Shown: positions 25,491 through 38,700 of the stretch, piece after piece
Numbering within the stretch: the stretch's first letter is position 1
Layout of the letters: every line of letters starts with the position of its first letter
DNA from: Thunnus maccoyii
Taxonomy: Eukaryota; Chordata; Actinopteri; Scombriformes; Scombridae
Assembly: GCF_910596095.1 (NCBI RefSeq)
Contig: NC_056539.1
Coordinates: 22,063,001-22,127,000, forward strand
Length of the DNA stretch: 64,000 bases
Direction of reading: 5' to 3'
Made by a program: the position numbers and the translations under genes
The notes under the pieces: generated by a model
Database searches by the model: none
Told to the model about the DNA's origin: nothing
The model's input: the letters and a program-made list of their open reading frames with translations, nothing else

Positions 25491-28400
25491 ACGCCAGGTG
25501 AATATGGGATCCCCAGGCCCTGGTACTTCATCTTCCAGATCAACTACTGGGGTGGAGTCCCCCTAGAGGCGGGAATGCCGATTCCCCCTCCGCCTACAGA
25601 GGGGGATGAAGGTACGACACTCGGGAAGCTGCTGCACATCAGCACCTGTTTCTCTTTTCTTACACTGAATTTATTTATATATTTACAACCAACCATCAGT
25701 TTGTAAATAGAAGTCACATGACTCATAATTATCTTGTGTATTGGACAGTTTTAGTAACTTGCCAGTTACTGCTGTCTTCTCCTCTGGTCTTCATACCAGT
25801 TAAACAACCGTACTCGTAGTTTTGTGAGCTTAAGCCTGTTAATACAAATCAAGTTAATGAGCTGAGACAATAAGTCCATTAACTACACAGTTCAAGAACT
25901 TGAGGAGACTTGTGGAGTCCAGACTTAACGTTATTCTTCCTCCATAACTGTGAGAGCAGAATTAGTTTTATAAATGTAATATCTTATAATACATAAATAC
26001 ATTATGTGCCTGTCATCAGATCACATTGAGCCAGAACCCATTAACCTGGTCCTGGGTGTGAGCATAAGAAACCTGGTGAAAATCTACAAGAAGGGAGCCA
26101 AGCTGGCCGTCAACCACCTCAACCTGAAGTTCTACGAGGGGCAGATCACCTCTTTTCTCGGCCACAATGGAGCTGGCAAGACTACTACCATGTAAGAGCT
26201 GAGGACTGAAAGATGAAAGATGTCTATGAGGGCAGTTTAGAGTTTTATTTATTTGATGCTGAAATAATCTCTTTGGTTGAGTTAAACCACCGGTTCTTTT
26301 AAGCCTTTCCCTCTAGTACTAGTTGACAACCTATTACAGGTATTAGATGTCTAGTAAATATGAAGGAACATATTCTCAGTCTAGATGACCCTCCGATGAC
26401 CTTTTGTCACCTCATCTGTTGCACATTTTTGTGTTTGTTAAAGATAATTACAATAAGATGATGTAATTTCTCAGCCAGCATCATCACTCATAAGGTCACA
26501 AATTATAGTCTGTAAAATGTATGAGATCATTTATACTTGTGTATCTGATGTCAGATCTGTCCTGACTGGCCTGTTCCCGCCCACCTCGGGGACAGTGTAT
26601 ATCAAGGGGATGGACATCCGCCATGACATGGACATCATCCGGAGGACGCTGGGAGTTTGTCCACAGCACAATGTCCTGTTTGACATGTAAGACTCGTCTC
26701 TCCGATCTCTGCTGTGTTCTGCTCACACTGATAACAAGCTATCATGGAGGCACATTGTTTTCTACCTTTGGTTTTGTATGATATGAGACCTCAAGTTCAT
26801 TTTGAGAGTCTTTTTCCTCATTGCTGTTATTATGAGTCATTGAACAGTGTGTCTGTCTCTCTCTCTCTCAGTCTAACAGTGGAGGAGCATGTGTGGTTTT
26901 ATGGGTGTCTGAAGGGTATGTCTGAAGCAGAGGTGAAGGCTGAGCTTGAAACTCTGCTGGACGATGTCGGCCTGCTGCACAAACGACACGAACAGACCAA
27001 GAATCTCTCTGGTAGACTCACTAGTTTAACTTCTGTACCAAAACATGACTTGACCCTACCGTGTGTTTCTTGATAAATTCTTCTGTTCCAAAACTAAGAT
27101 CCTCCCTGTCTGTTTGTCAGGTGGTATGCAGAGGAAGCTGTCTGTTGCGATAGCGTTTGTCGGAGGCTCCAAGGTGGTTGTTCTGGATGAACCTACAGCT
27201 GGCGTTGACCCTTACTCCCGCCGTGGGATATGGGATCTGCTGCTCAAATACCGCAAAGGTGTGGGCCAGGGGGGCTGTGGAGCTGTGTCAGCCTGGGGGG
27301 TCAGGACCTGGCAGCATGTCATGATTTACTTTTTGAAGTTTGCAAGATGATTGCTGGGGCAGGAAATAATATTATTAGATACAAATAAGTAGGATTTTTA
27401 TGCCTCCGCACTGGCACCAACCGTAGCTGAAGGTATCATGTTTTCAGGTTGTCCATCCATCCCATTCCTGTGAACGCGGTATCTCAGGAACGCCTCGAGG
27501 GAATTTCTTCACATTTGGCACAAACGTCCACTTGAACTCAAGGATGAACTGATTAGAATTTGGTTGTCAAAGGTCAAAGGTCACTGTCACAACACATTTT
27601 TGGCCATAACTTAAGAATTCATTTGCTAATTATGACAAAATTTCACACAAATGTCTAATAGGATAAAATGATGAAGTGATGACATTTTATATTCAAAAGG
27701 TCAAAGGTCATCTTCACTGTGACATCATAATATTCTGCAAAAACACTTTTCTGGCCGTTAGAGATAGAGAGATTTCTGGCCATATCTCAGGAACAGAAGG
27801 CGAGATTGTGACTATATTTCACATTTGGTCGGATACTGAATTGGTGACACTAATCTTGGTTGCCCACCTTGAAACTGTGGTGGCTTTATTAAATTCCTTC
27901 AAAGTCTTCACTACAAATATGAGTCTGGACAGACATGACTTGACTGGTTGGCGGAGCCATACAAGGTCACGTTTTAAGATAAGATGAGATGCATTTTATG
28001 GCCGAGTATTCCAGCTGCCAAACAATCACTGCTGGTTTGGTGTGAAAAACTCATAGCTTTGTTAGCTTGAATTGAAGAATTACATGAGTAACCAAGAGAT
28101 GAGAAAAATTATCATCTGGGATTAAGGAAAGGTTTTGAAATCTATGCATATAATTTCTACAATTCAACCTGTTGTCAGTATATTGTAACATTTCTGTGAC
28201 ACCTTGGTATGAAGGACTGGTTCCATTTGCTCTGTAAGCATCCTTCTCCTTCATACAATGTAGTGAACAAGAGAACAATAAATATACAAATGTATGAGAA
28301 ATAAAATAAAGTTAATATGTGTTTTTGCTGTCTTGTCTCTGTCAGACCGGACCATCATCCTGTCCACTCACTACATGGACGAGGCGGAGCTGCTAGGTGA

Positions 28401-31400
28401 CCGTATCGCCATCATCTCTCAGGGGAAGTTGTGCTGCTGCGGCTCGCCACTCTTTCTGAAATCTAAACTGGGATCTGGATACTATCTCACTGTGGTCAAG
28501 AGAGAAGGACTGGACACCAGCATGCCCAGCAGTACCAGTATCAGTACCAGTACCAGTACCAGCTCCAGCAAGCTGCCTCCTCTTCTCAAGGTTTTTCAGT
28601 GATGCTCAGCCTCACATTCACACAGTTTCAGTCCAAAAATTGAAAAAAACACCCACCAAATGTATAAATAGCTTGATATACCTTTCCCTCCTAATAGGAC
28701 TACAGAAAATTATGATGGAAAAACAAACTTCCAACAAACCAAAACCTTGAAAATCTTGACTTAATTTTGCTACTTTGACCAGGTTATAACAACAACATAG
28801 GAGTGAAACAGTGACAATGTAAAAAATTTGATGTCAAATGAGATGCACAATACATGAAATATTCAAAATCCACAGACTTGGGAGGACATTTTGGCTTTCT
28901 GTGTAGGTCACACCATCATATTTGGCTTCTCTGTAAATGTAAACTATTATATATTGTGTGTTTCAGGACAGCGAGTCCTCCATGAGTGAAGACACCGGGT
29001 TGGGAAGTGAGGAGAGCAGCTCAAGTGAGTGTTAAACTTCTCTAAACTGAGATGGTCCAGTGTTAGTAAAGTGCAGTTTGGTGCATTTGCACTTTCTACA
29101 AGTGATGATTAAATAAGGATAAGACTGCAGTATAGTCAGGCTAAGGTCTGATTCACCTCATTTCCTCATCATCATCTTCATGGCAGACCTGGCAGCATTG
29201 CTGTCCCTGGCGCAGCACCACATGCCGGGTGCGAGGCTGGTGGAGGAGTCAGGGCGCGAGGCGGTGATGAACCTGCCCCAAATGGCTGCTAAGGACACCA
29301 GCATGGCTGTCTTCCTGTCCGAACTGGACCAGAGATTGAGTGAGCTGGGCCTCAGCAGCTATGGCCTTTCAGACAGCACACTGGAGGAAGTAAGTATTTA
29401 CATTATATTTACATTTACATTCTTTTTGATGGATGAATAAATAAGTCATTTTCTCCACTGGCCAGATGTTTTCTACACCCTTGGCAAGGAAGTCAAAACG
29501 TAATTTCACACACAACTAAAAAAATTTAAAAAATATTAAATTACCATATAAAACAAACATTAGTCTCAGTCATACTGTATGTACATGTACGTGACTGATA
29601 CTGGCATAAAAAAGGCCTGAAGGGTTCTTCTGCCCTCATTATGTGTGTAAGTGCAAAGCTATACAGCGAGCTAAACACACGCTTTGCAGTTTTTACTAGA
29701 AGCAATGATGAAACAGAGAAAAGTTTGTTGTTTTGGATAAAAGACAACACATTCAATGATAGTGATTACAAATCAGAAAAAGATGAGAAACCATAACAAG
29801 AGACAAAAGGTTTTATAAAAAAAAAAATAGTACAGTAAAGACGGAAAATGGATTCACAAAAGTACACTAAAGACTAGCTGTCAGATTAGTTACATTGTCC
29901 CTAATGCCTGGAAGAAACAAAGTAAAACCAGTATTTAAAAAACAACATTGAGTGTTTTATCCTGGTTTTGATCATATTCGGGATGTTTACATGCAACATG
30001 TTAATCCTGCTTATTCCTATGTCTGTGTGCATGATTCTAACAGTATCCAGGTTTCTAATCATCTGTTTCAGTTGTGTTTTGAACGTGTCAGCCTCTATTT
30101 TCTGCACCAACAAAGAATGTTCAGAAACCTGGATCAGGTCTGTACATGCAACAGTATCCTGGTTTCTATTGGAGTACTCCGGTTAGCATATCCAGGTTTC
30201 TGAAACTAGGATAAGCTGTTTACATGCGCTAAACATAACCTGGATACTCCAAAAATACAATCATAACCAGGATACTAGTGCACATGTAAACAAACTCATT
30301 AAGACAACATAGGAGGTGCAACATGATAATTAATTTATTAAACATACACATAGAGCCCCCAGCAGTAAAAGTAAAGAGAGTAAAATACGTAACAGATAAA
30401 ATACATAACAGACAGCCCAACATTAAACTAACAGCTACTTTAAGTGTTGTATTAGCAACACATTAGCCTCAGACAACTAGTATAATGGCTAGCTTGGTTA
30501 GCAGTAAACTCATCACAGAAAAACTAAATTAAACCTGCAGTGCCGAACTTTTACGTATAAACGATCATCCGTTACATTCAAGCCCTTGCCAAATGAGTTC
30601 ACACAATGCTTATTAAGCCATCACCACCAGATAAATCTCTCTTTATTTCACAGTATATCTGAGATTTTAATCTAGTGATGGGTTTGATATTCCCGTAAAT
30701 GATGATGAATGCACACTGCACATACTACACCAGCTCACCCATGCACCCACCATCTGCCTCCAGTTCCCACCTGCGTGATCTCAGGCTGGATATTTGTGGA
30801 GCAGCCATGGTCATAATGGGCTTAACGCTAACATCAGATTAACACTGATAGCGGATTTATGGAGCCTGATAAGTGCTCAGTGTGAGGTATACGTGCTGCT
30901 CTTTTGACCTCTGCGTAAAGCTACTACTGGACGCTCTTTTACTGCCACCTGCTGCCTGTGGCTTCAACTGTTGTTCAACCTGTTGGCGCTTGTTTCATTC
31001 ACAAAATTCTTGTTTTAGACCTTGTAGATTTACCCTGTTTGAAAAGTCTGTCACGCTTTGACACAGAGTTGAAAACACAAAATATCAATTCAAAGACCAC
31101 CTAACTTTGTCTGTAAAGAGTTTAATCTTTTATCATGACATCCTGATCATATCCAGATCTTTCTGCGAGTAGCAGAGGAAACTGGTGTGGATGCTGAACC
31201 AGAGCCGCAGGCTGAACCTCCACATAGCCGGCAGCAACCTAGGCAGAGAGTGCAAAGACGACATGCTGAAGAACCAGAGACAGGTGTGTATTCACACTCA
31301 CAGTTGCACAAATACATGTATGTGTCACACAGTGTTTCATGTACAGTCAGTCTGCTGTTTTGTCTCCAAGTCTGATTGTTTGTTTCCATAATGCTGCCAG

Positions 31401-32719
31401 GAAGGAAAAGGCTTCGTAAGCAAGGTACCTTCAGATCACCACTCACTGAAAGTCTGAATTAGATAGAAAAAGATAGTGTGTTTATTTTTCCCCATATTAG
31501 ATATATCTGAAAATATTGTCGCTCTCCCTTTTCACTGCCAAATTGTAGAATTACTCAGTGTTTCGTTAAGAAACTTTAGGCAGAGTGAGACACCATACTT
31601 TTTTAATGGTAGGGAAATTTTTTTAAATGAAAGATTTATTTCTAAAAACAAGACTGAGCAATAAAATACGTAAAGTCTAAGGTCATGTCAGATTTCTAGC
31701 CTGTATTTTTCCAGTCAAATAGGAACCTCCATCGTCTCAGAAGTGGACAGCACTGAGCCCGTTATATCAGTGTAGGCTCTCACATTTTACCTTCCCTGCA
31801 TGCAGAACCTCAGGAGACAGACCTGCTTAGCGGAGATGGCCAAGGTGGGTTGCCCCTGACTGGATGGTGGCTGACCTGGCAACAGCTGAGAGCTCTCTTC
31901 ATCAAACGCTGGCTTTACGCTCGCAGGAGCCGCAGGGGCTTCTTTGCTCAGGTGATGACAAACACCAGCAGCTGTTAGAGAGCTAGATTCAAAGGTCATC
32001 TGTCGTTATAGAATTAATGGTTTCCATAATGAGAACAATTGCTGTCCTCTCTTTGTCAGTTACTAATTAGTGGTTAGGGTCTTTATTGACTTCTCTGGAG
32101 AATCAGCTGCTAGTCATCAATAATTAATACATTCTGTCTGTAAGTTGGTCTGGAGAAGTCACTCAGCTGAAGTTTTATTTGTGCTTCAGATTGTTCTGCC
32201 TGCTGTGTTTGTGCTCATCGCCCTGCTCTTCAGCCTCATCGCACCTCCATTTGGGAAGTACCCTTCTCTGCAGCTCCAGCCCTGGATGTATGGAGAACAG
32301 TACACCTTCTACAGGTGGGCCTGCACCCAAATATTCACCATTACTACTATTACAGCACAGAAAATATCTGTATTCATCAAAAAATTTGCACTAACTGATA
32401 GCTGCTGAAGCACGTCCATTTTATTGGTAATCTGTAGTCTCCTGATTTTGATTTGTTTTCTTCTTCCAATTAAATAGTTTGGTCTACTCTGTTACTCTGT
32501 CACTGGTAACCTATTACGAAATGGAGGTTCAAGTCTGTTGTTTTCGTCACACAATCCCTTGTTATTGTTATTTGGACCTCTGATTTCATATTTACAGCAA
32601 CGACGCCCCTGGAAACACGGCCGTGGAGAACCTGCTGGAAGCTCTGCTTGACCAGCCAGGTTTTGGTACCAAGTGCATGGAGAAAGAGGAAGAGTACAAC
32701 AGCACGTAAGACAACCTCT

Positions 32720-32781
<62 letters not shown>

Positions 32782-35700
32782 ACAGAATCACATGATTCAT
32801 CATTTCTAATACACTTCTCTCTGACTGGCATTACTGTAGGGGAAATAGCAAGGAAGATAGAAATATCCGGATCTTAAATACCACATTCAAAATCATCTTA
32901 AACACATGATAGGCAGCAAAAAATACACATCGGCATCTTAATCTTGTTGAGGATTATGTCTGTCATCAATCAGTTGTCGTGTTTTTTATTTATGCTGTGT
33001 GATGGAATCAAAGATAAGTTTCCAACATACTTCAAATGGAAGACAGATAAGTGATTAAAAACATGTGAATAACAAAAAGTACAAAAATATTCATTACACT
33101 TTACAAAAACCTTACTGCTTAGGGTGAAACTAAAATTTTCTCTATCTCTTTGTGGAATCTTCACAAAGTATAATACTCTGGATTAAGTAATCTATGACCT
33201 CGACTGGCATTTAGTAGAAATTAACACAATATCTACTCTACAACTTTATCTCTGTCAACACAAGTGTCTGGTTTTGCAAAATCTGTATAGCTATGAATAT
33301 TCAGTTTTTGTGCACTTTATTTTAATACTACTACAAAGTTTAAATTAAAAACCTTCAATCGATGTTCACTCTACTGCATGTTCTCCCTGCAGGAGCCCTC
33401 AGTGTAAAAACGAGCGGGGCGGCTTCTTTATGCGGCCACAGTTGTCGTACTCCACCTGGCAAATGTTCAGCAGAGGCAACTGGAGCAGAGAGAGACCTTC
33501 TCCTGACTGTCAGTGTAGTACGGAGGATGTCCGCCGGATGCTCCCTGACTGTCCGCAGGGTGCCGGTGGACTTCCGCCTCCACAGGTCAGTAATGATGTC
33601 AGATCAGGGTCTATTTGCTGTTGAACGATCTGAGTTCTGCATCCAAGATTGCAGATTGGACTGAAAAAAAATCATCACTGCACATTCGTTTGAAATGGAG
33701 CTGAGTAAAAGCACATACAAAGAATTAATTGAAAATATATCTTAATGTAAAACACAGTTAATGTTTTCTGCAGCCCTTTAACATCTTTATGAAATGTTTG
33801 CTTGTGTATGTGGAAGACACTGTAGTCTGGTCTTGTTTCTAACCTCGTTGCTTTTTTTATTATTTTTTAGATTAAGAGGTTGACTGGAGACATCCTCCAA
33901 AATCTGACAAGTTATAACATCTCTGATTATCTGGTGAAGACCTACTCTCAGATCCTTAAGAAAAGGTACTTCAATTAATAATATTCATACAAGTATTTTA
34001 TATTCCGTATTAAGTACTTTTGTTCACTTTAGGTCAAAGTTTTTGGTTTTTAATGTAGCTTATTGGACAGACTTTAAACCTCCATCAGGCAGTCTCTGTC
34101 TTTAATGTCAATGATCAAGACCCAGTTTTATTTGTTAAAAAAATAATTATTGTTTATTTCCTGATGAAGAAATTTACTAAAAAATGCTTTTATTCCTCTA
34201 TCAATGCCTTTCAGTTTAATATAAAATCTGATTAATTGTAGCCTACATACTGTACAACTCATAACCTTATTGATAGTTTTATTTTTAATAGCTGATGTTG
34301 ATGACATGCAAAATATTGACACTTTCCAAACAGCATTCAGACCAACATTTCCCTGAATGATGATGATGATGATGTGAGACAAAAGAATTGAAATATCTGC
34401 ATGTTTCTAAAAAATGTTTCATTTTAGAGTGCATGCCGTCATATTTTGAATATCAAAATGACAGATGGCTGTGGTTAGAACACTGATGTTAATGGAGAGA
34501 GCTCATGTTTGTGTTTCCTTGAGAAATTTTCCTCACAGATTCACAGTTTCCCCTTAATGTGTCATTCACAGCCTGAAAACCAAGAAGTGGGTGAATGAAT
34601 TCAGGTAAGTTGTTGGCATAGAAAATATCCTCAGTGCCTATAACTGTAGTATTTTGCAGTTTGAGAATCCTGTACTCAGACAGGCACAAAACAAACTGTT
34701 ATACTTGGTACATTTCCAGAAGTTGTTTAAAGTTAAATCACTGTGTTGCAGATATGGAGGCTTCTCCCTCGGGGGCAGCGCCACCCAGACTTTATCTCAG
34801 GTGCATCATGTCCAAGACTCGATCATGGCAATCAGGACTCGTTACCAAGTTCCACAGGTGAAATGAGCTTTCAGGCTTGTTTAACCAACCCTGCTGTCTC
34901 CCTGAATGTTTCTAATATTTCTGATGTTTTTTTTTGGTGCATCACAGAATAGTTCACTGGATCATCTCCTGAACAGACTGCCGGATTTTCTGGGAGGACT
35001 GAACAGTCAAAATAACGTCAAGGTAAACGTGTGTCTCTTTTTTGTGTGTTTATGTCTTAACTTTTGCTGTATTTTTCATCTTTCTGTCAATAACTGGCCA
35101 AACATAAACATCTGCTGTGTGTAGATATTTCTCGCCATACAGTCAACTTTAATAGTGAAAAATGTGTCTCTCTCCGCTGCACTCAGGTGTGGTACAATAA
35201 CAAAGGTTGGCATGCTATGGTGTCATTTGTTAACGTGATGAACAACGGCCTGTTGAGAGCGAGCCTGCCACCAGGTCCAGAGAGGAGAAAACACGGCATC
35301 ACCGCCTACAACCACCCGCTCAACCTCACCAAGGAGCAACTCAGCGAAATGGCCATGTTAGTTCTCTGCTGTGGGGTTTTTTGGGTGGATGTTGGCAGAT
35401 GTGGGTACTTATATTTATATACTGACCCCTATCAGTTGTCAAGTGGTGAATTTATCTCAATCAGGGCTCTTTATTCCCAATAGATTACCTATTTGAAGGA
35501 AGTTTCAAGTCTATTCAATATAATAATTCACTTTAATTGGCAGTAATGTGTAGCATACATGATAGTTTGACTGAGAGAACCTTGAGCCAGTTACACAGAA
35601 GCAGCTAATTTAATAATTGGATATCTGCAGTCAAAAACAGCGGGTCATTTTACAACTATTTAGCTAGACTCAGTCATAATGTACAGTATGTTTTGTTTGT

Positions 35701-38700
35701 GTTTACCTGACTCTGTGTTTCTCTTTCAGGATGGCCACATCAGTGGATGTACTGGTTTCTATCTGCGTGATATTTGCCATGTCCTTTGTGCCAGCCAGCT
35801 TTGTCCTTTTCCTGATTGAGGAGCGAGTCAGCAAAGCCAAACACCTTCAGTTTGTCAGCGGGGTCAAACCAATCCTTTACTGGCTGGCCAATTTCACCTG
35901 GGACATGGTCAGTACTCAACACATATTCTTACAATGTGACAAGTGTTCCTTTTGAAAACTATCTCAAAATGTCCTGTTCTTGGACAGTTAGGTCAAGTAA
36001 TTTATCATATTTGGTGGGACAGCTTCATTGGAAGGAATGAGTCTAGTGATGCATCATATTACAGCAGCGGAGAAACTGACACTTGGAGCAGATTAATTCT
36101 GTCAGTGACGGTGTAAACTTTGAGATTAATAAAAGCCACAGATTACAAGGTGCCTCATCAATGGAACATGACCTCTGTCTTACTTTCCAATTACAGTATA
36201 TTCAGATTTTACTGTCAAAATAGTAGTTCTGTAAATAATGAAATGTAATCTGAATCTAATATTACTTGATGGACTTAAGATAATCAACTTTATATGCCGA
36301 CTAATAATTTTACTGCCACATTAAGGCTGAGTTGGTTTTCTATCATAAATGAAACCTTTTTTTTATTACATTTATTGTTATTGCTTGCGATAAGGACCTT
36401 GTTCCAAAGCTCAGGCTGTATTCAGACAGACTACAGCTCTGTGTGAAAGCCACCTCATTCATTTCAATGAGACCGCTGCCTTGAAGCAATTTAAGTGCCA
36501 ATGCTGGGGACCAGAAGGCTCGGCCCGGATCGTCCAGCAAAAAAAGTTTAACCTTTGCTGCAGTTTAAATGAGATGTTGTTCAGCATCTAATATGTGCAG
36601 GCACACATTCCTGGTAGAGTACAGCCTATTTCAACTGGCAATCCTCAAAATGAAGGATAAAATTATTCTCGTCATAATACCCTTCCAGTGCTGCAAAATC
36701 TTGTCTGTTAGTATTATAAAGAGCTGGGAAGTGTTTCGAGTCTGATAAGCCTTCAAATTTATGGATTTATTACTCCAACTGGCTTCATTGGTTTGTATTT
36801 CATCCTCTTCTGATACCTAAAACAACACACCTCCATCAGCGAAGCTCCTTCTCTTAACGCAGGGCTGTTTTTGGTCTGGTATGAACACCCGGTAACTTAA
36901 ATGTTACAATGTTTTGAAGCTCAATTACATCTGTACACTTTTCAGTGTTTGCCTTTTAGCACCATCAGGACAGTCATGTATCGATCTTGTTCTTTATTTT
37001 TAGCCGTCAGATGATGCTCAGTGAAAAATAATATTCACTGGTTCAATAAACACACAGAAGAAAGTCTTCCTCTTTTTCCTGAAATTATATTTTGTCATCT
37101 TGTCAGTTGAACTACACTGTCCCAGCCACCATGGTGGTGCTGATCTTCATCAGTTTCCAGCAGCAGTCATACGTCTCTGAGACCAACCTGCCTGCTCTCG
37201 TCCTGCTCCTCCTGCTCTACGGGTACGTTCAGGAAGACTTCACTGACCTCTCTTAATGCTGTTGCTCTCCTAAAATCATGCATCATCTTATCTGAGTAGA
37301 CTGAATAATCAGAGTGATTTATATCTGTTCCAATGTTTCAGGATCTACTGATTTCTTTTGATCTGTTTGTCTCAATATTTTAATGTCCTATTCATTCACC
37401 AAAGATAATTTCAGAGCCTCCTTGTGCACTTGTCTTGATCTTGACCTTTCTTTTCATTTAATTTCTTTCATTCATACATAACTGCAAAGGCAGATATTTT
37501 CATTGATAACCTTTTAATTATCTTCACAGAATGAAATTTTATGATGGAGTTAAATGAACCCAAATCCACTAATTTAAGTTTAAATGGCTTCCTTATTACT
37601 TGAATTTACTGTTATGATGATTTTCTCATTTTCATGTGTCTCTATGTAGACAAAGATTCTTTTGTCCCCCTCCGCCAGTCAAATCCTGGTCTGTAACAAA
37701 AGTAAAGTATCTATCTTTACTTACTGGATTATCTAATCATTCCTTGTAGGTGGTCCATCACCCCTTTGATGTACCCAGCATCCTTTGTGTTCTCCGTTCC
37801 AAGCACGGCCTACGTTGTTCTGACCTCCATCAACCTCTTCATCGGGATCAACGGCAGCATCGCCACATTTGTGTTGGAGCTGTTTGTAGACGAGGTACAA
37901 ACTGCACCAGTCATGCATAAACATTGAACTATACAGCTACACGTTACAGCAACATTGTTTCCACCAGTGAGAGTTTGAATTCAGTCACATCCAGCTCTGA
38001 ACTTTAAAAGTTTGGGAATTTACAAATTCATTATCAAAGTTATAAAATGTCGTCAGTAAAAGTAAATAAAGGTACAAAAGCCATAAGTTGCAACACACTG
38101 AGCAGTTATCTTTCAGTGATTAAAAAATTGTTATTTAGTTCTTTATCTAGTCCAGGATTTATTGGTGATTTGTTCTCTCCAGCATTTGAATGAGGTGAAC
38201 CGGATCCTGAAGAAGGTGTTCCTCATCTTCCCTCATTTCTGCCTGGGACGAGGACTCATCGATATGGCCAAGAACCAGGCTATGGCAGACGCCTTTCAGA
38301 GACTGGGTACGGACCGAAGGAGGGGTTTTATTCCTGCTGTTTGAGTATAAATCTTTTATTTACTGCATAGTATATATCTTTCTCTTCATTATTTAAGAAA
38401 CAAAGTATTACCCTGTACTCTGAGAAACTGCAAACTTTTTCACTGTTGAGGTGATTGTGCACCGCAGTTTGAATATATAATATACTACATATTGTGTTGT
38501 TTAGACCCTTTTATGTACCAGCTAGATTACTACAGAGCACTTACTTGCTTACACACTAACTCTGTGTTAAAATGTGCTAAAACACATGACTTAAGATTGT
38601 TTTCCAGGAATGTCTTTGTGCAATTATTCCTCTTCTAGGCACCAAACAGACTCTGGACCCTCTTCAGTGGGACTTTGTAGGGAAGAACCTCTTTGCAATG

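Noticed and set aside
25455..25706. Open frame beginning with Cys-Val repeats
   Set aside because: Its start is translation of the (TG)n microsatellite; only the later part (25498-25611) is real exon, in another gene context.
32492..32831. Minus-strand frames rich in Cys-Val
   Set aside because: Artefact of the (CA)n microsatellite.
34366..34377. Short (GATGAT)n run in abca7 intron 30
   Set aside because: Only a few units; no sign of function.
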